NCBI GenBank assembly: GCA_903895475.1
Contig: CAITUF010000062.1
Coordinates: 1-10,856, forward strand
Source: an uncultured Opitutia bacterium
Lineage (GTDB): Bacteria; Verrucomicrobiota; Verrucomicrobiia; Opitutales; UBA953
Reading direction: 5' to 3'
DNA length: 10,856 bases
Shown here: in pieces, positions 1 through 7,600 of the stretch
Layout of the letters: each line of letters begins with the position of its first letter
Numbering within the stretch: the first letter of the stretch is position 1
Translations under genes and position numbers: made by a program
The notes under the pieces: model-generated
The model's input: the letters and a program-made list of their open reading frames with translations, nothing else
Databases searched by the model: none
Told to the model about the DNA's origin: nothing

Positions 1-1
1 C

Positions 2-499
2 TACAAGGTCGCCGACGGCGTGCTGCAGCTCCGCGGTGGCCAAGGCCACCTTTACTACGTCGGCACCGACGGGAAGGCTTCCTTCAAGAACTTCGAGTTC
101 ACCGCCAAAGTGAAGACCTACAAGACTGCCAACTCGGGCATCTATTTCCACACCGCCTACCAAGACGCTGGCTGGCCGGCCGCAGGTTATGAGTGCCAGG
201 TGAACGCCACGCACGGCGATAAGAAGAAGACGGGTGGCCTCTACGCGGTGAAGGATGTCATGGACGTCGCGCCCGCCCCTGACGACGAGTGGTTCGACTA
301 CCGTATCCGCGTCGAAGGGAAGCGCATCCAGATTTGGATCAACGGCAAGCAGACCGTCGACTTCACTGAACCCGCTGATTGGACTCCGCCGAAGGGCATG
401 GCTGGTCGCAAACTCGGCACTGGCACGTTCGCCCTGCAGGCACACGACCCAGGCTGCAAGGTCGACTACAAGGACCTCAAGGTCGAGCTGCTGCCTTAA
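2..499 (+). CDS. DUF1080 / 3-keto-disaccharide hydrolase domain protein, 5'-truncated
   Basis: The reading frame is open from base 2 to a TAA stop and enters the window from the left, so the true start is missing. The GTG at base 20 is an internal Val codon, not a start. The 165 visible residues match the concanavalin-like beta-sandwich of the DUF1080 family, named after 3-keto-glycoside-cleaving enzymes: NSGIYF (visible residues 44-49), GYECQV (62-67), TGGLY (77-81), WINGK (112-116), FALQAHD (143-149) and a closing strand ending VELLP at the C-terminus. Family members are usually secreted or periplasmic and abundant in Verrucomicrobiota and Planctomycetota, where they are linked to glycan breakdown. 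The N-terminus is not visible, so a signal peptide or extra domain cannot be judged. The gene ends 3 bases from the convergent neighbour, with no obvious terminator between. Family assignment is firm; the substrate is unknown. Confidence 0.9.
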   Translation, partial: YKVADGVLQLRGGQGHLYYVGTDGKASFKNFEFTAKVKTYKTANSGIYFHTAYQDAGWPAAGYECQVNATHGDKKKTGGLYAVKDVMDVAPAPDDEWFDYRIRVEGKRIQIWINGKQTVDFTEPADWTPPKGMAGRKLGTGTFALQAHDPGCKVDYKDLKVELLP

Positions 500-502
500 T
501 TA

Positions 503-1390
503 CTAAACCGAAACGCTGAGCGCATCGTTCAGCGCCGCAATCAGGCGGGCCCGTAAGGGTTCCGCCTTTTTTGTGAGCCGACGTTGCTCCTGCTCATACT
601 CGCTGCGCCCTTCCGGCGTCTCAATACAGATGGGCGCAAGGCCGACGGCGGAGAAGTCGTAAGGGCTCGCGCGCATATCGACCGACCGCGCATCACGGGC
701 GAGTTCAAAGCAATCGGCGGCCAATTCGGCGGGCACCCACGGTGCTGACTTCATCGCCCACTTATAGAGATCCATCGTGACGTGGATGCAGCCCGGCTGT
801 TCGTTCACCAAGCGACCGTCGAGATCGGGGTTCAGTTTATTCAACGGCCGAGCGGGCGGCGTGAAGAAGCGGAACGCGTCATAGTGAGTACACCGAATCG
901 GCAAGGCCCGCACGACCGCATCGGTGCCTTCCGACCCAAGCCGCAGGGGCCAGCCTTGGTGTCGGCGTTCCGCGGCCTGCTGATAAACCATCGCCCATTC
1001 GTGTAGGCCGAAGCACCCGAGGAACGCGGGGCGACCCGCGACGGCCACGCACAGGTCGCGCGTGAAGGTCAAGCGGGAGCGTTCCAATTCATCTGGCGCC
1101 ACGACGCGCACGAAACCATCGGTACCACGCTGGAAGCGTGCATCCACCAGTAATTCATCGGCGTCGACCAACGCCACGCCTACTCCCGGCGTCCACCGCT
1201 GGAGTGCGCTGAGGCGAAACGGGTAATACGTGAAAAGGAAATCCTCCACCGGCTCGCGTGTAGCGGTCGCGGCGCGCTGCCGCCGGGCGTCCCCGAGGGC
1301 TGCCCCACGGGCTTGATGGGCATCACGCCGCGGGCGCCAGGCCTCCGGCCCGAGCACTACTTCCGCCGACTGGATGCCTGGTACGGTCAC
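503..1390 (-). CDS. Conserved protein of the family annotated '3-methyladenine DNA glycosylase'
   Basis: This 295-residue soluble protein has a GTG start that overlaps the stop of the upstream carbonic anhydrase gene as GTGA, so the start is well supported and translation is probably coupled. Conserved-looking blocks are PVEDFLFTYYPFR (47-59), FGLHEWAMVY (127-136), DAFRFFTPPARPLN (171-184), EQPGCIHVTMDLYKWA (197-212) and DMRASPYD (238-245). From memory these match a family of about 290 residues, common in Actinobacteria, that databases label 3-methyladenine DNA glycosylase. I see no helix-hairpin-helix, AlkA, Tag, MPG or AlkD signature, so the label is not supported by recognisable catalytic residues and may be propagated error. 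The conserved His, Trp, Glu and Asp residues suggest an enzyme. No signal peptide or membrane segment is seen. Family recognition is fairly sure; function is not. Confidence 0.75.
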   Translation of the reverse strand: MTVPGIQSAEVVLGPEAWRPRRDAHQARGAALGDARRQRAATATREPVEDFLFTYYPFRLSALQRWTPGVGVALVDADELLVDARFQRGTDGFVRVVAPDELERSRLTFTRDLCVAVAGRPAFLGCFGLHEWAMVYQQAAERRHQGWPLRLGSEGTDAVVRALPIRCTHYDAFRFFTPPARPLNKLNPDLDGRLVNEQPGCIHVTMDLYKWAMKSAPWVPAELAADCFELARDARSVDMRASPYDFSAVGLAPICIETPEGRSEYEQEQRRLTKKAEPLRARLIAALNDALSVSV

Positions 1391-1989
1391 TCGAAACGGC
1401 GATGGTGCGCGGCAACCTTAACGTATTTCTCCGCCCAGCCAGGCAGGCTGGCTTGCTCAGCCGCCGTCAAGGGACGCACGACTTTGGCCGGCGAACCCAA
1501 GACCATCGAGCCGGACGGAATGATGGTGCCCTTGGTGACCAACGCGCCTGCACCAATGATGCAACGTGCGCCGATGACGGCCCCATCGAGAATCGTCGCA
1601 TGCATACCGATGAGACATTCGTCGCCGATCGTGCATGCATGAATCATCGCCAAATGCCCGACCGTCACGCGCTGCCCGATCAGTGCGGGCAGACGATCGG
1701 CCACATGAACGACCGCGCCATCTTGAATGTTCGTGCCCTCGCCCACGCTGATGGGGGCGATATCGCCACGCAGGACTGCGCAGGGCCAGATACTGGCCTT
1801 CGCGCCGATCGTCACGTTGCCGATTACCACCGCCTTGGCGTGGACAAAGGCAGCGGCATGCACCGTGGGCCCTTTGGCAAGGTTCCGGGTGAGCTCCCGG
1901 GAGAGTTCCTCGTCTTTATCGGGCAAATCTTCGAAGGAATGGGGGGTGGACTGGAACGGGTTCACGCCTGGGACTGTGGCGGAGGGCAA
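1387..1989 (-). CDS. Gamma-carbonic anhydrase family protein (CamH/YrdA-like)
   Basis: The protein is a left-handed parallel beta-helix built of hexapeptide repeats (about residues 45-165), with the family ending GSPAKVVRPL (165-174). Three His residues fit the metal ligands: H95 (VVHV), H112 (VGH) and H117 (IH). Other active-site positions of Methanosarcina Cam also appear: R74 and D76 (AVLRGD), and Q89-D90. The acidic loop that carries the proton-shuttle Glu in Cam is absent, which puts this in the CamH/YrdA/PaaY group, where CO2 hydration has been shown for only some members. Active homologues are trimers with metal at the subunit interface. The frame has no ATG before the helix: TTG at 1989 gives 200 residues, and GTG at 1965 would give 192. 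Either leaves about 35-40 residues before the first helix turn, which is long for the family. It is divergent from rplU and coupled to the next gene. Confidence 0.88.
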   Translation of the reverse strand: MPSATVPGVNPFQSTPHSFEDLPDKDEELSRELTRNLAKGPTVHAAAFVHAKAVVIGNVTIGAKASIWPCAVLRGDIAPISVGEGTNIQDGAVVHVADRLPALIGQRVTVGHLAMIHACTIGDECLIGMHATILDGAVIGARCIIGAGALVTKGTIIPSGSMVLGSPAKVVRPLTAAEQASLPGWAEKYVKVAAHHRRFE

Positions 1990-2146
1990 GGAGCAGGAAA
2001 GCCCGAATCAAATAAGTTCTCCGAAAAACACCCTTTAAAGCCCTCCAAGGCCGTTCTCCCGGGTAATTCTGGGTTTAATCGCCCCTGAACCTAAAATCCC
2101 CTTGCCAACCCCCCTTCCCTCCGTTTGCTCCGACCTTCCGACAGCC

Positions 2147-2461
2147 ATGAAGGCCACATTTATCACCTCCGGTCGCCAGTTCACCGTCAAGCCAGGCGAC
2201 GTTCTCATTGTTAACCAGTACCCTGGTAAGAACAAAGGGGATCTCCTTACCTTTGACCAAGTCCTCCTCGTGGGGGAAGGAGCCGATGCAAAGATCGGTA
2301 CCCCTACTGTCGCTGGCGCGACGGTCACCGCCAAGATCTTGGAGAACAAGCGCGGCGAGAAGATCGACATCTTCAAGCACCGCCGCCGTAAGGGCTACTA
2401 CCGTCGTCGCGGCCACCGCCAAGAGCTGTCCGTGATCAAGGTTGAGACCATCTCTGCCTAA
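2147..2461 (+). CDS. rplU: 50S ribosomal protein L21
   Basis: The 104-residue product matches bacterial L21 along its whole length. It has the N-terminal SGRQFTVKPGD strand region, the KIGTPTV turn, the basic block KHRRRKGYYRRRGHRQ (about 83-98) and the typical end ISA. L21 binds 23S rRNA in the large subunit next to L20. The start is the ATG at 2147, because homology begins exactly at MKATFITSGRQF; an upstream TTG at 2102 would add 15 unsupported residues. No Shine-Dalgarno sequence precedes the ATG (the upstream bases are CTTCCGACAGCC). rpmA follows 26 bases after the stop, the usual rplU-rpmA order. A weak -10-like TAAAAT lies at 2092-2097 but I see no convincing -35 partner. Confidence 0.97.
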   Translation: MKATFITSGRQFTVKPGDVLIVNQYPGKNKGDLLTFDQVLLVGEGADAKIGTPTVAGATVTAKILENKRGEKIDIFKHRRRKGYYRRRGHRQELSVIKVETISA

Positions 2462-2487
2462 TTAACCCCTTTTAACCAGATACTACC

Positions 2488-2754
2488 ATGGCAACAAAGA
2501 AAGGTGGCGGCACTTCCAGCAACGGCCGCGATTCTCGCTCCAAGCGCCTCGGCGTTAAACTCTACAGCGGCGAATTCGCCTCTGCTGGTTCCATCCTTAT
2601 CCGCCAGCGCGGGACGCAAATGCGTGCCGGTCGCAACGTGGGTATGGGTCGCGACCACACCCTTTTCGCTAAGGCCGACGGCCTCGTGAAGTGGGACAGC
2701 GAACACCGCAAGGTTGAGATCGTCCCCACGACCTCGTCCGCCTGTTCGCTCTAA
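2488..2754 (+). CDS. rpmA: 50S ribosomal protein L27
   Basis: The 88-residue product has the L27 hallmarks in order: a basic N-terminal tail MATKKGGGTSSNGRDS, KRLGVK, GSILIRQRGT and GRDHTLFAKADG. The flexible N-terminus of L27 reaches the peptidyl-transferase centre. It begins directly with the mature-type sequence, so there is no cleavable N-terminal extension of the kind processed in Firmicutes. The last dozen residues (VPTTSSACSL) are lineage-specific. It is co-transcribed with rplU and followed within 25 bases by an intrinsic terminator. The commonly adjacent obgE is not next, so the operon ends here. No Shine-Dalgarno sequence is visible before the ATG. Confidence 0.97.
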   Translation: MATKKGGGTSSNGRDSRSKRLGVKLYSGEFASAGSILIRQRGTQMRAGRNVGMGRDHTLFAKADGLVKWDSEHRKVEIVPTTSSACSL

Positions 2755-2776
2755 GCCAAACGCGAGTTCGCTCCTC

Positions 2777-2802
2777 AAACCGACCGAAAGGTCGGTTTTT
2801 TT
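2777..2802 (+). terminator. Intrinsic terminator of rplU-rpmA
   Basis: A perfect 9-base-pair stem is formed by AAACCGACC (2777-2785) and GGTCGGTTT (2790-2798), closed by a GAAA tetraloop (2786-2789) and running into seven T (2796-2802). It starts 22 bases after the rpmA stop. It has all the parts of a rho-independent terminator and marks the end of the ribosomal protein operon. Confidence 0.93.
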
Positions 2803-2874
2803 GTGCCGAGATGACAATGCCCCTGCCGAGGATTTCCTAGGCTGCCAGCTTCCGGAAGAAGGCTGCTATCCGGC

Positions 2875-3140
2875 TTACGGCCGGAGTGGATTGATGGTCG
2901 AACGGAAGAGTAAACGGGTGGACGCAGAGTACACGGGGTCTCGCGCCACATAATCACAGACGCGCTCCATTACTTCGCTCGGTAGGCCATGAGTGCCTTC
3001 CAGTACACGCAACTCGGCGATGAGTAACTGGATTTTTCGAGCGACATGAGGGTGACGTCTGCTTCGGCTTCCTCGCGGTAGCCGTATTCCGGATCTTCTT
3101 CCATCTCCCAGGAATCTTTGATTTCTTGAGTGAGGTGCAT
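2875..3140 (-). pseudogene. Small gene of unknown function interrupted by a -1 frameshift
   Basis: An ATG at 3140 opens a frame that stops at 2970-2972 after 56 residues (MHLTQEIKDSWEMEEDPEYG...). The second half of that frame (SSYSSPSCVYWKALMAYRAK) looks like out-of-frame translation. Reading -1 at the run of five A on this strand (+ strand T run 3033-3037) gives instead LLIAELRVLEGTHGLPSEVM followed by MERVCDYVARDPVYSAST, an amphipathic, protein-like continuation that ends at a TAA at 2875-2877. One extra A in the run would restore one 88-residue protein: acidic in its first third, then helical. The second frame has no ATG before the shift site, so it needs the first. I recognise no family. 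The cause could be a base-call error, a real inactivating mutation, or slippage at A5. It lies in the 485-base stretch between the rpmA stop and the MATE gene; apart from the terminator I see no other gene there. Confidence 0.55.
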
Positions 3141-3239
3141 TTGGGGTGCACTGAAAGACTAACCGCTCGCCGTAGCCTGCAAAGCCCGGGACGAGTTAAG
3201 ATTGCACCGCAACGAAGTGGCGAACGTGTGACGGTTATT

Positions 3240-4625
3240 TTAGCCGGCAACTCCATCCCGGGCGACACGACGGAACTTCCAGGTCATCGCTAAGGCCACC
3301 AGCGTCAGACCGGTCGCCAAAGAAATCCAGATACCCGTTGGGCCGAGGTCATACCAGCCGACGGGCACGCCGAAGAGCGTGAACCCACGCGGGAAAGCCA
3401 GGGCCAAGGAGAACGGTAGGCAAAAGAGCCAGTAGACCAAGAAGACGCTCCAGGAAGCCCAGCTCGCGCAATTGACGGAGCGAAGGAGATGAGCCGCGAC
3501 GACCTGCAAGCCATCGAAGGGCGCCCAAAGAGCAGCGAAGACCAGGAGTGCCGAGGCGACCGTAGCGATGTCCGTCCCCGCCACGCCATAGGTCTGCATC
3601 AACCAAGGCCGGGTGAGCACCATAACAAGCCCGTAGAGGGACATAATGAGGCCCCCTAAGATCAAGGCGCCGTGGCCGATAGCCTGTACCCGCCGCGGGT
3701 CCTTGGCGCCATAGGCCTCGCCCACGCGAATCCCGGCGGCGATGCCTAAGCCCAAGGGCAACATGAAGGCCGCGGAGGCGGTGCTGATCGCGACTTGGTG
3801 CGCGGCTTGGGCCGTCGGGGAAAGCCAGCCGGCCATAATTGGGACGACCGCAAAGATGCCCACTTCACTCAAACTATGTAGACCCGCGGGCCAGCCCGTC
3901 TTGAGTAAACGGCGCAACACCGCGAGCTGCAGGCCTTCCGCCCAACGGACCTCCCCGCGCCCCGGGGTGAACCAGAGCCCGATGAGCATCACGCAGCGTG
4001 CGACTAAGGTCGCCCACCCGGCCCCCGCCAGTCCCAAGTCTGGGAAGCCCCAATGACCGAACATCCAGAGCCAATTTAGGAGGATGTTCACGAGGATGCC
4101 GACACTCAGCCACGCCAATGATATCCAGGGCTGATGCTGCGAGTCGCGATGCCCGCGCAAGGCATGGAATAACAAGCCTGGGATCATCGACCAAGACATC
4201 AGAATAAAGAAATCGCGGGCTTCGTCGGTGACCGCCTTGGTGGAGCCTAAGAGCGGGAGGTAGCCGACGAGGGCATGGCTCAAGACCGCGGTGACGAGGC
4301 CGATGGCCAGCGCTAAGGCCATGCCGTGCCGTAAGATGGCGGGCGCAGATTCGGCCACGCCCGCGCCATTATCCTGCGACTGATAGACCGCGACCGCTCC
4401 GACCACCCCGATACCAAAGACATACGGAATATAACTCAGGTTCGATGCCAAGGCCGAGGCGGCGAGGGCCGTTTCGCCCAAGTGGCCGGCCATCGCGACA
4501 TCGACGTAGAACATCAGCCCATAGCCCAACATCCCGAGCATGATGGGAATCGCCAATTTAAGCGTGGGTCCGATTTCCGAACGAATGGTAGGCGTGGTTT
4601 CCAAGTGCCCACAGGAGGCAAGCAA
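3240..4625 (-). CDS. MATE family multidrug/cation antiporter
   Basis: The protein has 461 residues, the usual length for NorM-type MATE transporters, and about twelve hydrophobic segments spread over both halves. Family motifs are visible: VDVAMAGHLG (41-50) with the membrane-embedded acidic D42, LGLAGAGWATLVAR (197-210), the second-half opening GWPAGLHSLSEVGIF (244-258), and the helix from HQVAIST (276) through MLPLGLGIAAGIRVGEAYGA (288-307). MATE proteins sit in the inner membrane and export cationic drugs or metabolites in exchange for Na+ or H+; which ion cannot be read here. The frame has no ATG before the first membrane segment. TTG at 4625 gives 461 residues and a second TTG at 4604 would give 454. 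It follows the stop of the large upstream gene by 40 bases, so the two may be co-transcribed. Confidence 0.93.
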   Translation of the reverse strand: MLASCGHLETTPTIRSEIGPTLKLAIPIMLGMLGYGLMFYVDVAMAGHLGETALAASALASNLSYIPYVFGIGVVGAVAVYQSQDNGAGVAESAPAILRHGMALALAIGLVTAVLSHALVGYLPLLGSTKAVTDEARDFFILMSWSMIPGLLFHALRGHRDSQHQPWISLAWLSVGILVNILLNWLWMFGHWGFPDLGLAGAGWATLVARCVMLIGLWFTPGRGEVRWAEGLQLAVLRRLLKTGWPAGLHSLSEVGIFAVVPIMAGWLSPTAQAAHQVAISTASAAFMLPLGLGIAAGIRVGEAYGAKDPRRVQAIGHGALILGGLIMSLYGLVMVLTRPWLMQTYGVAGTDIATVASALLVFAALWAPFDGLQVVAAHLLRSVNCASWASWSVFLVYWLFCLPFSLALAFPRGFTLFGVPVGWYDLGPTGIWISLATGLTLVALAMTWKFRRVARDGVAG

Positions 4626-4628
4626 CCG

Positions 4629-4653
4629 GGCGGGTTGGCGAGAAAAACCCGCC
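4629..4653 (-). other. Hairpin between the Verru_Chthon-A-like gene and the MATE gene
   Basis: GGCGGGTT and AACCCGCC form a perfect 8-base-pair stem (4629-4636 with 4646-4653) around a 9-base loop. It lies between the stop of the large gene (4666) and the candidate TTG start of the MATE gene (4625). On the minus strand the run of T falls inside the stem-loop rather than after it, so this is not a classical terminator. It could attenuate transcription or mask the TTG at 4625, which would favour the start at 4604. Confidence 0.4.
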
Positions 4654-4665
4654 GGCGCTCAGGTC

Positions 4666-7600
4666 CTAGATTTCGTCGAAACGCAGCCAGCGAAAGGATA
4701 CTAACTTAACCTGGCGACCAAGCACCGCATTCACCAAGCCAACGGTGGGCTTGGTTGGGTCAGGCTTATTCCCCAAGGGTGCCTCGTAAGCCGGAATCCG
4801 GCTATCGACGTATTCAGGTACACGTTGATAAACCGCCTCACACCAAGCACGGGCCGTGCCCTCGCCATGCGGGGACTCACCGAGGCAACGCACGATGAAG
4901 GTGTCGTCACGGACAGAAATAATCGGGGCCAAACCACGCAACAAATCGGCCTGCCGCGGCCAGCCAGGTAAACCATGCGTTGAGTTGCCAACGGAGGCGC
5001 GCGGGTTGATGTAATCGCTCGGGTAACCGGCAGGCGATAAGCGCGCATCCGTTGGTGGGGTTGTCGGCTTACCCAGCGCAGCGGCCCGCGCGGCGGGATG
5101 AAGTGCCGGCGACTGCTCCAATGCCTTCAACGCCGCCTGCAGGGCGCCATTGAGCGCCAAATCCTTGTCCGTGCCATCGTAGAGACGGAGGCGACGATTG
5201 ACGAATTCCGATAACGAAAGAAACGGGCCACGAGCCCGCACCTGCTTGACGATTTCGATGGCCAGTTGATTTAATTGAGCATCCGTCAAGGCAGCAAAAC
5301 CCGTTAGGGCCGCCTCTTTGGTGCCGCTACCAGTAGAAGTTTCCGGGGATGGTACCATACGCGGAAGCGGGTTCCGTGACTTCTCGAGGGCGACATCACC
5401 CGACGTGGTGTTGGCCACGGGCACTTGCTGGTCGCGGAGGTGCCCTAGCACCGCCCGCCAAGCTGGCACGGAGCAGCTGTTTACGTTAAACTGTCCGGGA
5501 ACGGTCAGGTAGGCGCCGAAACGAAGATACGCGTCGGGGAATTTCGTAGCGTCGACGCTATCGGGCGAAAAATTCGGGGCGTCCGCGCCCAAACGATAGC
5601 ACGCATTCGGCAGCGCCTTACCCGCCAAGTACTTTTGGTAGGATAACTTAAGTTCAGCGACCACCTGGCTGCCGGTCGCAGAGGCGTTAAGGCGACCCCA
5701 GGCGGACTGATCGGGAGCAAGCGAAGAGACAAACCAATCATCGAAGAGCACGTGGTTCAGGCAGAAGCTGTCGTCGTGCTGTAAGAAAGTCGTCGAGAGC
5801 TCGGTGCGGAGGTGGTAGTTGCCATCGTTATCAAACCAACGGCCGACGACGTCCTCGGCAGGCAAAATCGGCGAGGCATCGGAATTGCCAATCAAACCGT
5901 ATTGGAAGGGCGGGGCCGGATTGAAGCCGCGCGCATCCCAGCCTTGCAAGTCAGCGAGCGACTGAGGCGGGACCGTCGGCAGTTCCGCCACGACCGCTCG
6001 ACTTAAGCCACTGGAGGCATCTAAACCCGAAACAATGAACCCACGCTGACTGGCGTCGACCTGCGGTGCGTAGCTATCCATCCAGCCGCTCAGCGGGCGG
6101 TAGTAGAGGTCAAACGGTGCGTTCACTGGGTGGAGCGCACCCTGATACTGGATACCATCGCCGAGGGCGGTCACCCGATTAGTCGTTGGCGAAAGATCCG
6201 TGAGTACCTCGCGGGACTTATCCCCGAGTTCCGTATAGCCCGAGAACGGACTGGACTGGATCGTGCCGCGGGAAACGACGCCTCGGTCGAGTTTCACCGT
6301 GCCGTCGTTGGCCGCCCGCAGACCGAAAGAGAAAGTCCCGAACGGACGAGGGCTGGTCCGGACGTTGTCCAAAATCTCCTCGGGGCCAGGCGGATCGTCG
6401 GGCCCATATAGCGTCGTAAAAATGAAGGCCGCCGCGATGGGGTCATTATTCCGGAAGCTCAGTCGAATCGGCGTCCCGCGCGTCCATCCCGGAATATTGA
6501 TATCTGCCGCGATGGCATCGCGACCCGTATTCAGTTTCATCATCCGTGCCGTGATGCGCGTACTGCCCTGAAGGTTCTCCAAGTTCAGGAATATCCCCAC
6601 CGGCCGGCCGGCCGCATAACCGGGCGACAAAGGCAGATTGACGGAGCCAGGCGAGGCGAGGGAGAGCTGGGCGCTTTCGGTCGACGAGGAAAAGACCCGC
6701 GTCTCTCCAGGCATGAGGTCGATATACCCCGAAGGGTCCTGCAAGGACAGGCCAAGCGAACCCCAGTTGCCATTGAACCAAGAGCCCATCGGCAGCGGTC
6801 CACCCGCCGTCGAAATCGGTGATAACTCGAAAGCCACGGGCAGGCTATTCCCCTTCATCGACAGCGAAAAGTTCTTCACCTTCATCCGGACGTTATAGGG
6901 ATTCCAAACCGTGACGACGGGCTGAGCCAAGATGGCACGACACTGCGTGCCGTCGAGAGCGCCACTATCGGTAGCGGCTTGCGCAAAGACGAACTGCACG
7001 CGGGCGACGACGGGCTGCCGATAAACTGTTTCGTGGTAACTGAAGAGCGGGCTACTGCCGGCCTGCGACGGAGCCATCTCAACCAAGCCAGCCGCGCTAC
7101 GATTCACGACGGCTTTGCGATACTGCAAGGTGTAGTCCACCAATGTATTCCAACTGCGGATTGGTGGAATGTAGGATAATGAGCCGAAGGTCCCGGCGTT
7201 GTAACTCGTCGAGCCGCCACTGGAACCGTAATCCGACCACCAGTACATCAAGGTGTGGCGGTAGCGGTTACCAACCGCAGTGCCCTCTACTTCCGCGGAC
7301 TTGGGACGCGCATAATAGAGGTCCGCGTAGGGCGCCGACGATGCCGCCACCCGGGGCCGAGCCCGGAACAGCGGCAACTTCACCTCGCGACGGGGATCCA
7401 CTTCGTCCATCCAATCCCACGTTTCAGCGAGTAACGACAGGTCTTTCCGGACGCCACCGTTAGCGGTGTTCGTCAGTAACCCAACGGAGTAAGTCGTGTA
7501 ATCATGGAAGCCCGACTTACCGACGGTCGCCACCGGCACGAGCGCGGCGGTGCCACGGGTCGGCAAGGAAGTGCCGGGCGGAGTTCCGACCAAGCCCAGG

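Noticed and set aside
1402..2088. Plus-strand open frame of 228 codons
   Set aside because: It is antisense to the gamma-carbonic anhydrase gene and has no recognisable domain; the minus-strand product has full family motifs and metal ligands.
2102..2146. Upstream TTG start for rplU
   Set aside because: L21 homology starts exactly at the ATG at 2147, and the added residues are low-complexity and unsupported.
2954..3268. Minus-strand open frame of 104 codons overlapping the MATE 3' end
   Set aside because: Its product is Arg/Ser/Pro-rich with no family resemblance, and the other two minus frames carry the protein-like signal described for the frameshifted small gene.
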